Position numbers and translations under genes: made by a program. From assembly GCF_002215035.1 (NCBI RefSeq), contig NZ_NKFP01000006.1:570530-634529 (forward strand): a stretch of 64,000 nt of DNA, in the 5' to 3' direction. This document shows, one piece after another, positions 8,895-18,268 of this stretch. Position 1 is the stretch's first letter. Each line of letters opens with the position of its first letter. The notes below the pieces were generated by a model, which saw only the letters and a list, made by a program, of their open reading frames with translations, was not told where the DNA came from and ran no database searches. The DNA is from Leptolyngbya ohadii IS1. Lineage in GTDB: Bacteria; Cyanobacteriota; Cyanobacteriia; Elainellales; Elainellaceae.

Positions 8895-10655
8895 ATGGTA
8901 GTCCGTGGCTCTGCCGCTCCCACCCCTCGGTCGGAGAATTTGGCGCAACCCAGGATTGACGAGACTGCCTCTGTCCATTCCTTCTCCAATGTCATCGGAG
9001 ATGTGGTGATCGGTGCAGGCGCACTGGTTGCCCCTGGGACTTCTATTCGCGCTGACGAAGGGAGTCCTTTTTCCATCGGAGCAGGAAGCCAGGTTCAGGA
9101 TGGCGTAGTTATTCATGGATTAAAGCAGGGGCGGGTCGTCGGTGACGATCAGCGGGAGTATTCGGTCTGGATTGGCAAGAATACTTCGATCGCCCACATG
9201 GCTTTGATTCATGGTCCGGTTTACATTGGCGACAACTGCTTTATCGGCTTTCGATCAACGATTTTTAATGCTCGGATTGGCGCAGGCTCGCTTGTGATGA
9301 TGCACGCGCTGGTTCAAGATGTGGAAATTCCCCCCGGTAAATTTGTGCCTTCGGGGTCGATTATTACCCAGCAGCAGCAGGCAGATCGCCTGCCCGATGT
9401 CCAGACTGCCGATCTGGAGTTTGCTGCCTATCTCGTCGGCATGAACAGTGCTTTGCGAGCGGGTCATCACAGCACGGAAACGGCAAGACACTTTGTACCG
9501 ATTCGGCAGCAGTTAGAGCGGGTCTATCAGAGTCAGGTGGACGATAGCCAGGTGGGTGGTCGTTCTCGCGAATTCAGTTCTTCTAGCGATTCACAGGATC
9601 AAATGCAACACACTCGTTTAGCTCCGGCAGTGGTGGAGCAGGTTCGTCAGCTTCTCAATCAAGGTCTGCGGATTGGCATGGAATACGCCGATGCCCGCCG
9701 CTATCGGATCAACTCATGGAATAGCTGTGCGCCGATTTCGTCTAATCGGGAATCGGATGTGCTGGCAGCTCTAGAAAGCTGCATTGCTGAGCATAGCGGC
9801 GAGTATGTGCGGGTCTTCGGCATCGATACCAAAACAAAGCGTCGCGTCTCAGAAACAGTGGTTCAGCGTCCGGGCGATCAGCCTGCTCCAGTAGGCGCGG
9901 GTGCTAGCTATGCTTCCTCATCAAGCAGCTACGGTTCTTCCTCCAGCTATTCGGCTTCTAGCTATTCGGCTCCCTCCAGCAGCTCTAGCAGCTATGGTTC
10001 CTCGTCGGGCAGCGGTCGTCTGAGTGGGGAGATTGTGGAAAAAGTCCGTCAGCTCGTTGCTCAGGGCTTCAAGATCGGCACGGAACACGCGGATAGTCGT
10101 CGGTTTAGAACCAGTTCCTGGTATAGCTGTACGCCAATTCAGGCTTCTCGTGAGTCGGAGGCGATCGCGGCACTGGAAAGCTGCCTGGCAGAGCATAGCG
10201 GCGAATATGTGCGGCTGTTCGGCATCGATAGTAAGTCGAAGCAGCGAATTTCTGAAGTAATTGTCCAGCGTCCGGGCGAGAGCAGCAACGGCAAGGCTTC
10301 GGCTCCCAGCAGCTATTCTGCACCTCCTAGCAGCAATGGTCACTCTAGCCATTCTGCGCCTGCCCCCAGCTATTCCGCCCCTGCCTCTAGCGGCAATCTT
10401 AGCCGTGAAGTGGTGGAGCAGGTCAGACAGTTGCTGGCTCAGGGCTATCGAGTAGCGGCAGAACACGCTGATGCCCGTCGCTATCGAACCAGTTCCTGGA
10501 ATACCTGTGCGCCGATTCAGTCTACTCGTGAGCAGGATGTGCTGTCGGCGATCGAAGGCTGCATGACGGAAAACAAGGGTGAGTACGTGCGGGTATATGG
10601 TGTGGATACCAAGTCGAAGCGCCGCGTTGCGGAGGTCATCGTTCAGCGTCCATAG
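8895..10655 (+). CDS. ccmM: Carboxysome scaffold protein CcmM, gamma-carbonic-anhydrase domain plus three Rubisco-small-subunit-like repeats
   Basis: CcmM crosslinks Rubisco inside the beta-carboxysome and links it to the shell. Residues 1-210 form a left-handed beta-helix gamma-carbonic anhydrase domain with the three zinc histidines at 74, 101 and 106. Three SSUL repeats follow at about 243-326, 378-460 and 505-586, joined by Ser/Tyr-rich linkers. Each repeat has a cysteine pair (278/296, 412/430, 538/556) matching the redox-switch pair described in SSUL domains. The domain's C-terminal disulfide cysteines known from the active Thermosynechococcus enzyme are replaced by Ser193 and His199, and Cys115 is the only cysteine before residue 236. 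An internal ATG (Met237) with its own AGGA may produce the short CcmM form. Confidence 0.96.
   Translation: MVVRGSAAPTPRSENLAQPRIDETASVHSFSNVIGDVVIGAGALVAPGTSIRADEGSPFSIGAGSQVQDGVVIHGLKQGRVVGDDQREYSVWIGKNTSIAHMALIHGPVYIGDNCFIGFRSTIFNARIGAGSLVMMHALVQDVEIPPGKFVPSGSIITQQQQADRLPDVQTADLEFAAYLVGMNSALRAGHHSTETARHFVPIRQQLERVYQSQVDDSQVGGRSREFSSSSDSQDQMQHTRLAPAVVEQVRQLLNQGLRIGMEYADARRYRINSWNSCAPISSNRESDVLAALESCIAEHSGEYVRVFGIDTKTKRRVSETVVQRPGDQPAPVGAGASYASSSSSYGSSSSYSASSYSAPSSSSSSYGSSSGSGRLSGEIVEKVRQLVAQGFKIGTEHADSRRFRTSSWYSCTPIQASRESEAIAALESCLAEHSGEYVRLFGIDSKSKQRISEVIVQRPGESSNGKASAPSSYSAPPSSNGHSSHSAPAPSYSAPASSGNLSREVVEQVRQLLAQGYRVAAEHADARRYRTSSWNTCAPIQSTREQDVLSAIEGCMTENKGEYVRVYGVDTKSKRRVAEVIVQRP
9595..9605 (+). 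promoter_or_regulatory. Candidate internal translation start for the short CcmM isoform
   Basis: AGGA at 9595-9598 lies four bases before an in-frame ATG at 9603 (Met237), just upstream of the first SSUL repeat. In beta-carboxysomes a short CcmM (M35-type) starts at an internal site between the carbonic anhydrase domain and the first SSUL. Here it would be about 350 residues with all three repeats. Predicted by position and motif only. Confidence 0.55.
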
Positions 10656-10673
10656 TGCCTTTTAGGGAATGCT

Positions 10674-11627
10674 ATGGAATCCGAACGACGAAAACTCCCT
10701 ATGTCTCGCCCTCGCCCTGTCATTGACGACACCTATCTGTTAGTCAGTGGCAATGTTGTGATTCATCCGACTGCGACGATCGCGCCTGATGTGTTGCTGC
10801 AAGCCGACCCTGATTGCCAGCTCGTTGTAGCTGCGGGAGCCTGTATCGGTACAGGTTCAGTGATTCATGCTCATCAGGGCAAGCTCAGCATCGAAGCAGG
10901 TGCGATCGTGGGCAACGGTGTTCTAATCGTGGGACATGGAACGATCGGGGCAGGGGCTTGTATTGGCGCGATGAGTACGATTATCGATAGCTCGATCGAA
11001 GCAAATGCCTTCGTCCCGCCCGATTCCCTGATTGGCGATCGGAGCCGTCAGGTGGATCTTTCGACGGTTAACTCTGCGGCTAATCCAACGACTAATCCAA
11101 CGGTTAGTTCAGGTCAGCCAGCGATCGATCCAACGGCCAGCACCTTTGTTCCGCCGAATAGCTCGGCTGCGAAGCCCCCGATCGACTCGACCTACACGCC
11201 GCCTGCGACTACTCCGGCTGGTTCGACCTATACGCCACCTTCCAGTCCTGCGACTACTCCGATCGGCTCAACCTACACACCGCCCCGCAGTCCTACCGTT
11301 ACTCCCCTCGGTTCAACTTACACGCCGCCCGTCACGCCTCCGATTTCTCACCAGCCCTTACCGAATAATCCCTTTTCTGATCCGTCTGAGCGGAACGGTG
11401 CTGCCCCGCCTGCTGGCATAAATGGCGCTGTACCGCCTGTACGCTCGAATTCCTCACCGAATTCTGCTGCAATTACCCCGCCTGATCCTCCGCCCCACAA
11501 GACGATCACGCAGGTCTATGGGCAGGCATATCTTCAGCGCATTATGGGGACGATGTTCCCGCATCGCAAACTGTTTGAGCCGCCCAAGCAACTCCCTGAA
11601 GATGATCCCAATTCACCGGCAGGATAG
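10674..11627 (+). CDS. ccmN: Carboxysome assembly adaptor CcmN
   Basis: CcmN bridges CcmM and the CcmK shell. Residues about 20-125 form a hexapeptide-repeat beta-helix domain, which in the family binds CcmM. A long Pro/Ser/Thr linker (about 130-275) includes four STYTPP repeats starting at residues 172, 184, 199 and 214. The C-terminal encapsulation peptide is VYGQAYLQRIMGTMFPHR (281-298), an amphipathic helix that recruits shell. At 317 residues it is longer than average because of the linker. AGGGA precedes the ATG at 10674; an internal ATG at codon 10 is less likely. It follows ccmM by 18 bases. Confidence 0.93.
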   Translation: MESERRKLPMSRPRPVIDDTYLLVSGNVVIHPTATIAPDVLLQADPDCQLVVAAGACIGTGSVIHAHQGKLSIEAGAIVGNGVLIVGHGTIGAGACIGAMSTIIDSSIEANAFVPPDSLIGDRSRQVDLSTVNSAANPTTNPTVSSGQPAIDPTASTFVPPNSSAAKPPIDSTYTPPATTPAGSTYTPPSSPATTPIGSTYTPPRSPTVTPLGSTYTPPVTPPISHQPLPNNPFSDPSERNGAAPPAGINGAVPPVRSNSSPNSAAITPPDPPPHKTITQVYGQAYLQRIMGTMFPHRKLFEPPKQLPEDDPNSPAG

Positions 11628-11651
11628 GTTCGCTCTCGGAAAGGGCAAGCT

Positions 11652-12464
11652 ATGCTTGGGGTAAAGGTATTAACGTTTCAGGTTTACAATCGCCTGCCCA
11701 AGACTGCTATGACTTATTCGACCGGATCATCAATGTACAGTGAGAGTGCGTTAGGGCTGGTTTCAACCCGCAGTTTTCCGGCGATCGTGGGCACTGCCGA
11801 TATGATGCTGAAGTCCGCAGCGGTGCGGCTGGTCGGCTACGAAAAGATCGGCAGCGGCTACTGTACAGCGATCGTCCGGGGACGCATTTCCGATGTGCGA
11901 TTAGCAGTTGAACAGGGCGCAGATGTAGCGGAGCAATTTGGTGAACTGGTGGCAAAGACGATTATTCCTCGCCCGATGCCCAACCTGGAACTGATTCTGC
12001 CGATTAGCGGTCAATTGTCTCGCCTCGCTTCGGAGCAGGGAACCAGTCGATTGAGCAATCTGGCGATCGGCTTACTGGAAACGCGCGGTTTTCCGGCAAT
12101 GGTGGGCGCAGCAGACGCGATGCTGAAATCCGCTGATGTTCTGCTTTCCTCCTATGAAGTCATCGGTGATGGACTCTGCACGGTGATTATTCGTGGACAG
12201 ACCTCTGATGTCGCGGTTGCCGTAGAAGCCGGGATGCATGAGGCTGAAAGGATTGGCGAACTCCATGCGGTGATGGTCATCCCCCGTCCGCTGGAAGATC
12301 TGGAAGACACCCTGCCCGTCGCAAGCTGCTGGGTCGAGCAGAAACAGCCGATCGCTCTCCCGATCAACCTGCGCGAAAAGCAGAAAGAATTGGTGGAACA
12401 GCAGATGGAACTCCCCGACCTTCAGCAAATTGCGATACCCGAAGAAGTGGAACGCGACGGCTAA
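11652..12464 (+). CDS. ccmO: Tandem-BMC carboxysome shell protein CcmO
   Basis: CcmO is the double-BMC-domain shell protein needed for beta-carboxysome formation. BMC1 spans about residues 33-119 (pore loop KIGSG at 66-70) and BMC2 about 138-224 (pore loop VIGDG at 170-174), followed by a charged tail with EKQKELVEQQMELPDLQQ. The 270-residue length includes about 30 N-terminal residues not typical of CcmO; starts at codon 20 (11709) or 28 (11733) would remove most of them. I kept 11652 because GGAAAGGG lies a few bases upstream. ccmO is in the same operon here, as in Synechococcus 7942, whereas other cyanobacteria have it elsewhere. Confidence 0.93.
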   Translation: MLGVKVLTFQVYNRLPKTAMTYSTGSSMYSESALGLVSTRSFPAIVGTADMMLKSAAVRLVGYEKIGSGYCTAIVRGRISDVRLAVEQGADVAEQFGELVAKTIIPRPMPNLELILPISGQLSRLASEQGTSRLSNLAIGLLETRGFPAMVGAADAMLKSADVLLSSYEVIGDGLCTVIIRGQTSDVAVAVEAGMHEAERIGELHAVMVIPRPLEDLEDTLPVASCWVEQKQPIALPINLREKQKELVEQQMELPDLQQIAIPEEVERDG

Positions 12465-12482
12465 ACTATCCGCTAAAAATCT

Positions 12483-15400
12483 ATGACTTCTCCTCAAGGA
12501 CGCTGGCAGTTCTGGATCGATCGCGGTGGCACTTTTACCGACATCGTGGCACAGCGACCCGACGGATCTCTGGTCATTCACAAGCTGCTGTCCGAAAATC
12601 TCGATCGCTACAAGGACGCACCGCTTCAGGGGATTCGAGATTTACTGGGCGTTCCGTCGGGAGAGCCATTGCCAGCGGATCAAATTGCGGCAGTCAAAAT
12701 GGGAACCACCGTGGCGACTAATGCCCTACTGGAGCGAAAGGGCGATCGCACCGTCCTTTTAATCACTCAGGGATTTCGGGATGCGCTGCGAATTGGCTAC
12801 CAGAATCGACCCAATATTTTTGCACAGCAGATCGTCCTGCCGGAAATGCTCTACGAGCAGGTAATCGAAGTCGAGGAACGCTGCACGGCTCAGGGAGAAA
12901 TTCTCACGCCGCTGAATCTCGATCGCCTGACAAAAGATCTTCAAGGGGCATACGATGCCGGAATTCGTTCCTGTGCGATCGTCTTCATGCACGGATATCG
13001 CTATCCCACCCATGAACAGCAGGCAGCAGCAGTGGCGAAGGCGATCGGCTTTACGCAAATTTCCGTTTCCCATCAGGTCAGTCCGCTGATGAAATTGGTG
13101 AGTCGGGGAGATACGACCGTGGTGGATGCCTATCTGTCCCCGATTCTCAGAAGGTATGTCGATCGCATTGCGGCGGATCTTCAGCGATCGGATCTTCAGC
13201 GATCGGACAGTGACCATAAGCCGACTCTGATGTTCATGCAATCCAACGGCGGACTCACGGATGCAAGTTTGTTTCAGGGCAAGGACAGCATTCTCTCAGG
13301 TCCAGCAGGCGGCATCGTCGGAGCGGTACAAACCAGTGCTAGAGCCGGATTCGATAAAATCATCGGCTTCGATATGGGTGGTACTTCAACGGACGTATCC
13401 CACTTTAACGGCACCTACTCCAACGGACAGTACGAGCGAGTCTTTGAAACGGAAGTTGCCGGGGTCAGACTTCGTGCCCCGATGATGTCGATTCATACCG
13501 TGGCGGCGGGTGGCGGCTCGATCTTGCAGTTTGACGGCTCTCGCTATCGGGTTGGACCGCAATCGGCAGGGGCACATCCCGGACCTGCCTGCTACCGCAA
13601 AGGCGGACCACTGACGGTGACGGACTCCAACGTAATGTTGGGCAGAATCCAGCCGCAGTTTTTCCCACAGGTGTTTGGCGAAGCGGGCAATCAGCCGATC
13701 GACGCAGAAATCGTCCAACAAAAATTTACCGACCTGGCAGCAGAAATTACGACAAAGACAGGCAATTCCCAAACGCGCCAGCAGGTCGCTGAAGGATTTC
13801 TCACGATCGCGATCGACAAGATGGCTACAGCGATTAAGAAAATCTCGATTCAGCGGGGCTATGACGTAACTGAATACACCCTCTGCTGCTTTGGAGGTGC
13901 GGGAGGACAACACGCCTGCCGGATTGCCGACGCGCTGGGCATGAGTCAGGTATTTCTCCATCCCTACGCGGGGGTTCTATCCGCCTACGGCATGGGTTTG
14001 GCAGATATCAGCACGATCCGCGAACAGGCGATCGAATCCCGCCTCACCGATAATCTGTTACCTGAGCTGACCCAAATTCTGAACAAACTCACTACCGAGG
14101 CTCAAATTTCCGTCCAGCAGCAGGGCATTCTCCCGGAAAACATTCGATCGCTTCCCAGAGTCCATCTGCGCTACGAGGGCACGGATTCCGCTCTAGTAAT
14201 TGACTTTGGCGATCATTCCACCATGCTGCGCCAGTACGAGGCGGCATACCAGCAGCGATATGGCTTTGTGATGGCGGATAAGCCCCTGATTGTAGAAGCA
14301 GTTTCCGTAGAGGCGATCGGCAAAACCACTGCCCCGATTGAGAGTGCCACCGTTCCTCAGCGCACCCAGCCCCTCACGCCTACTACGATCGTCCGAATGT
14401 ACACCTACGGGCAGGAACACGATACCCCCGTTTATCTACGGGAACAGCTTTGCGCTCACGATCGCATCCTGGGTCCAGCCCTCTTGATCGAAGCCACAAG
14501 CACCAACGTCATCGAACCGGGATGGCAGGCAATCCTGACCGAGAAAAATCATTTGCTGCTGCAAAAGCAATCTAATACCGTCACCCGACGCGAAATTGAA
14601 GCCCATCAACCTATCGCTAAACCCGATCCGGTGCTGCTGGAAATTTTCAACAATCTGGTGCGATCGATCGCCGAAGAAATGGGCGTAACCCTGCAAAACA
14701 CCAGCTACTCGGTCAACATCAAGGAACGGTTGGACTTTTCCTGTGCCATTTTCGATCGCAACGGTCAACTCGTCGCCAATGCTCCCCATATTCCTGTCCA
14801 TCTGGGTTCAATGAGTGAAAGCGTCCAGAGTTTGATGACCGCAAAAGGTAAGACCTTCAAACCGGGCGATGTCTATGTCCAAAACAATCCCTACAACGGC
14901 GGCACTCATCTTCCAGATATTACCGTCATTACACCCGTCTTCCTCAATACCGACACACCTCAGTTCTACGTCGCCTCACGCGGACACCATGCCGATATTG
15001 GAGGCATTACCCCCGGTTCCATGCCGCCGCATAGCCAGACGATCGAGCAGGAAGGCATTTTGATTGATAACTTCCTATTGGTTGAGCAGGGACAGTTCCA
15101 CGAATCCGAAATGCGTCAGCTCGTCACCTCCGGAACCTATTCCGTTCGTAACCCTGACCAGAACATCGCAGACCTCCAGGCACAGGTTGCAGCCAATGAG
15201 CGAGGCGTACAGGAACTCCGACGCATGGTGGCTCATTACGGGCTAGAAGCCGTCCAGACCTATATGCAGTTTGTCCAGGACAACGCAGCCGAATCCGTCC
15301 GGCGAGTCCTCAGCGTTCTGCAAGACGGCAGCTTTACCTACCCCCTGGACGACGGCACACAGATTCAGGTCAACATTACGATCGACCGTCCCCAGCGCCA

Positions 15401-16157
15401 AGCCACGATCGACTTCACAGGAACTTCCCCCCAGCAGCCCAATAACCTCAATGCCCCTCTCGCGATTTGTAAGGCAGTTGTCCTGTATGTCTTCCGCACC
15501 CTCGTCGAGGACGATATTCCCCTCAACGCAGGCTGTCTTCAACCCCTCACCATCCTCGTTCCCGAAGGAAGCTTACTGAACCCCCGCTATCCCGCCGCTG
15601 TAGTGGCAGGCAATGTGGAAACCTCCCAGGCGATCGCCAATGCTCTCTACGGTGCGTTAGGTGTCATGGCAGCCGCTCAGGGTACGATGAACAACTTTAC
15701 TTTTGGAAACGATCGCTACCAGTATTACGAAACTATCTGCGGCGGATCGGGAGCAGGTCGAACCTTTGACGGCACGGACGCAGTACAAACCCACATGACC
15801 AATTCTCGCCTCACCGATCCGGAAGTCCTGGAATGGCGATTTCCCGTCCTGCTAGAAAATTTTGCGATTCGACAGGGCAGCGGCGGCACAGGAAAACACT
15901 CCGGCGGCAACGGTGTAATTCGCTGTCTCCAGTTCCGGGAAGCCATGACCGCTGCCATTCTCTCCAGCAGTCGCATCGTCCCTCCCTTCGGTTTAGCAGG
16001 CGGACAACCGGGAGCGATCGGACAAAATTTCGTCCTGCGATCGACCGGAGCAACCGAATCCCTGAGCGGCAGAGCCGAAGTTGCCATGAACCCAGGTGAT
16101 CGATTCGTGATCGAAACTCCTGGCGGCGGCGGCTATGGATCTAAACAGGAACTATAA
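12483..16157 (+). CDS. 5-oxoprolinase / hydantoinase HyuA-HyuB fusion protein
   Basis: OPLAH-type enzymes hydrolyse 5-oxo-L-proline to glutamate using ATP. The 1224-residue protein fuses both halves. Residues 1 to about 690 are HyuA-like, with the actin-fold phosphate loops FWIDRGGTFTDIV near the N terminus and GFDMGGTSTDVSHF around residue 300. Residues about 690-1220 are HyuB-like, with RLDFSCAIFD, NNPYNGGTHLPDITV and ETPGGGGYG near the end. The gene begins only 18 bases after ccmO, so it may be read from the ccm transcript. A 15-base tandem duplication gives DLQRSDLQRSD near residue 240. Specificity for oxoproline rather than hydantoins is inferred from the fused architecture. Confidence 0.9.
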   Translation: MTSPQGRWQFWIDRGGTFTDIVAQRPDGSLVIHKLLSENLDRYKDAPLQGIRDLLGVPSGEPLPADQIAAVKMGTTVATNALLERKGDRTVLLITQGFRDALRIGYQNRPNIFAQQIVLPEMLYEQVIEVEERCTAQGEILTPLNLDRLTKDLQGAYDAGIRSCAIVFMHGYRYPTHEQQAAAVAKAIGFTQISVSHQVSPLMKLVSRGDTTVVDAYLSPILRRYVDRIAADLQRSDLQRSDSDHKPTLMFMQSNGGLTDASLFQGKDSILSGPAGGIVGAVQTSARAGFDKIIGFDMGGTSTDVSHFNGTYSNGQYERVFETEVAGVRLRAPMMSIHTVAAGGGSILQFDGSRYRVGPQSAGAHPGPACYRKGGPLTVTDSNVMLGRIQPQFFPQVFGEAGNQPIDAEIVQQKFTDLAAEITTKTGNSQTRQQVAEGFLTIAIDKMATAIKKISIQRGYDVTEYTLCCFGGAGGQHACRIADALGMSQVFLHPYAGVLSAYGMGLADISTIREQAIESRLTDNLLPELTQILNKLTTEAQISVQQQGILPENIRSLPRVHLRYEGTDSALVIDFGDHSTMLRQYEAAYQQRYGFVMADKPLIVEAVSVEAIGKTTAPIESATVPQRTQPLTPTTIVRMYTYGQEHDTPVYLREQLCAHDRILGPALLIEATSTNVIEPGWQAILTEKNHLLLQKQSNTVTRREIEAHQPIAKPDPVLLEIFNNLVRSIAEEMGVTLQNTSYSVNIKERLDFSCAIFDRNGQLVANAPHIPVHLGSMSESVQSLMTAKGKTFKPGDVYVQNNPYNGGTHLPDITVITPVFLNTDTPQFYVASRGHHADIGGITPGSMPPHSQTIEQEGILIDNFLLVEQGQFHESEMRQLVTSGTYSVRNPDQNIADLQAQVAANERGVQELRRMVAHYGLEAVQTYMQFVQDNAAESVRRVLSVLQDGSFTYPLDDGTQIQVNITIDRPQRQATIDFTGTSPQQPNNLNAPLAICKAVVLYVFRTLVEDDIPLNAGCLQPLTILVPEGSLLNPRYPAAVVAGNVETSQAIANALYGALGVMAAAQGTMNNFTFGNDRYQYYETICGGSGAGRTFDGTDAVQTHMTNSRLTDPEVLEWRFPVLLENFAIRQGSGGTGKHSGGNGVIRCLQFREAMTAAILSSSRIVPPFGLAGGQPGAIGQNFVLRSTGATESLSGRAEVAMNPGDRFVIETPGGGGYGSKQEL

Positions 16158-17492
16158 AACACGCAGCACACTCGCGATCGACTGCACCGACTCCATCGAT
16201 TGAATTTCCGCCAGTGCTTCCCGGAAATTGCCTTCGCGAACGTAGTGCGTAATCACCACAATTTCGGCGGAATCATCGCGTAGCCCGGTCTGCACCACCG
16301 ACTCTAGGCTGACCTCATGGTTGCCGAAGCAGGTGCCCAGTTTGCCAATCACCCCCGGACTGTCCTGAGTCAGAACCCGTGCATAGAATCGCGTCACTAG
16401 TTCATCGATCGGCGTAATTTTGCTGTAGTGCTGATGGGAGCAGGCAAGCAGTGGATCAAGCAGCGGCTTCCCGTCTGGCTGCACAACGGTATCGCGTCCG
16501 ACCTTCAGAATGGCGGCAATGTTGAGAATGTCGGCGACGACTGCGCTGGCGGTTGGACCTGACCCTGCACCCGGACCAAAAAACATTACCTGTCCTACGG
16601 GGTCGCCCTCAATCAAAATGGCGTTGTACACCCCATTGACGCTCGCCAGCGGATGACTTTTGGGAACGAGCGTTGGATGCACACGCACCTGTAATTGTTC
16701 TGCCTCATCCTCTCCAACGGCGTCTCGCTTTGCCGTTGCCAGGAGTTTAATCACAAAGCCCAGCTTTTCTGCATAGGCAATGTCCGCCGCACTCACCGAT
16801 CGAATGCCTTCACAGTGTACTTCTGGGAGCTTAATCCGCCCTCCAAACGCCAGCGATGCCAGAATTGCGACCTTATCCGCTGCGTCGAGTCCATCCACGT
16901 CTGCTGTGGGATCGGCTTCGGCATAGCCTAATCGCTGAGCATCTGCCAGAACTTCATTAAAGTCGCTGCCCTCAGACTGCATCCGGCTCAAAATATAGTT
17001 TGTGGTGCCGTTAACAATGCCCGTAACTGCCTGAATCCGATTAGCACAAAGGGATTGCTTCAGCGGTTCAATTACGGGGATGCCGCCCGCCACTGCCGCC
17101 TCAATTAGCACGTAGACTCCAGCCGCATTTGCCGCCGTAAAAATCTCGTCGCCGTATCGGGCGATCGCCGCCTTGTTTGCTGTAACGACGTGCTTCCCGT
17201 GGGCAATTGCCTTCAGCATCAGCGATCGGGCAGGTTCCAAGCCTCCCATCACCTCAACCACAACATCTACTTCAGGATCGGTGACGATCGACTCTAAATC
17301 CGTCGTGAGCTGCTCCACTGGCAAATCAACCGCTCTGGCTTTATCCAGCGATCGAACGCCGACACGGTGAATTTTTAGCTCCTTGAGCAGGGGGTGTCGT
17401 TGTGCCGGATCGAGCAGAATCGCGGCGGTGCCTGAACCTACGGTTCCCAATCCCAATAAACCAACCTTAAATGCCACGGGCAAGTCACTCAC
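16152..17492 (-). CDS. hom: Homoserine dehydrogenase
   Basis: Catalyses NAD(P)H-dependent reduction of aspartate semialdehyde to homoserine, on the path to threonine and methionine. The 446-residue protein has the Rossmann motif GLLGLGTVGSGTA at residues 11-23, the catalytic domain with GIVNGTTNYIL and YAEADPTADVDGLDAADK in the middle, and a C-terminal ACT domain (from about 360, LTQDSPGVIGKLGTCFG), probably for threonine feedback. Length and layout match the monofunctional bacterial enzyme. Its stop overlaps the stop of the convergent oxoprolinase gene by six bases. Confidence 0.94.
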   Translation of the reverse strand: MSDLPVAFKVGLLGLGTVGSGTAAILLDPAQRHPLLKELKIHRVGVRSLDKARAVDLPVEQLTTDLESIVTDPEVDVVVEVMGGLEPARSLMLKAIAHGKHVVTANKAAIARYGDEIFTAANAAGVYVLIEAAVAGGIPVIEPLKQSLCANRIQAVTGIVNGTTNYILSRMQSEGSDFNEVLADAQRLGYAEADPTADVDGLDAADKVAILASLAFGGRIKLPEVHCEGIRSVSAADIAYAEKLGFVIKLLATAKRDAVGEDEAEQLQVRVHPTLVPKSHPLASVNGVYNAILIEGDPVGQVMFFGPGAGSGPTASAVVADILNIAAILKVGRDTVVQPDGKPLLDPLLACSHQHYSKITPIDELVTRFYARVLTQDSPGVIGKLGTCFGNHEVSLESVVQTGLRDDSAEIVVITHYVREGNFREALAEIQSMESVQSIASVLRVL

Positions 17493-18268
17493 TCAAACAG
17501 GTCTATCTGACAATTGTAGGCGGGTGCGGTGTCAGAAGCAGCATCTTCATCTTGCTCCCCAACTGCAAATTCTGGCTCAGGCAGCAATGCAAGGGTCTGT
17601 TTTTTTCAGTCCTTCCTGAATCTCCGTAATTTCCACACCCCCTTTGCTTGGGAACTTCTCCTGCCAGACAATCTTCATCTCTACTTAAAAATCTCTTGAT
17701 GATTGCCCCCTTCCAGCTCAGATGCAATGCAATAAGATGTAGATATCCTCACAGTCGATCGGAAAGCTGGGTACAGGTATTTTGTGTCGAGGTTTGTTAA
17801 GGTTACGAGCGAAGCAGGTGTAGTAATGGGTGCAGAGCTGTGCGTAGCGATGTGTGCAGGTAGGGACTCAGAGATCTACACAAAAAGCGGCACAGAGATG
17901 TGTTTAGAGCATTGGAAGCTGGGTCTACGTGCCTCACGATTAGGTGTAGCCGCAGGTACGGTTCCAAACAGGGTGGTTTATCAGTCGGATCTCAGTCGAG
18001 CCTATCATTCTATCGAACTGAGCCAGATTAACCGGATAAAGCGTAAACCTATATCCAGAGCAGGGGCTATCGCAGAGCAGCTGACCAAAATTTTTGATTA
18101 ATTTCTGATCAAATCAGTTGCCTGTAAAGCAATTATTTTGCGACAATCCCCTCACGTATTGCATTGAGTTCCAAGTGGGGTGTTCCTGAAGAATCTGTCC
18201 GGTAGAAGTGTTTTGCAAGTGTTTTGCATGAATTGCCCGTTTGAGGCAAGCCACAGGAGCTGATTGAG
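17493..18268. other. 776-base region without a supported gene
   Basis: Between hom and the 206-residue unknown. A GTG-initiated frame at 17784-18101 (105 codons) is open, but it lacks a clear ribosome binding site and a recognisable family, and its repeated GTG-rich opening looks non-coding. The stretch probably contains promoters for hom (leftwards) and the unknown (rightwards). I see nothing else. Confidence 0.4.

Noticed and set aside
17784-18101. 105-codon GTG-initiated frame between hom and the 206-residue unknown
   Set aside because: No recognisable domain, no clear ribosome binding site and irregular composition; kept only as a note in the gap description.
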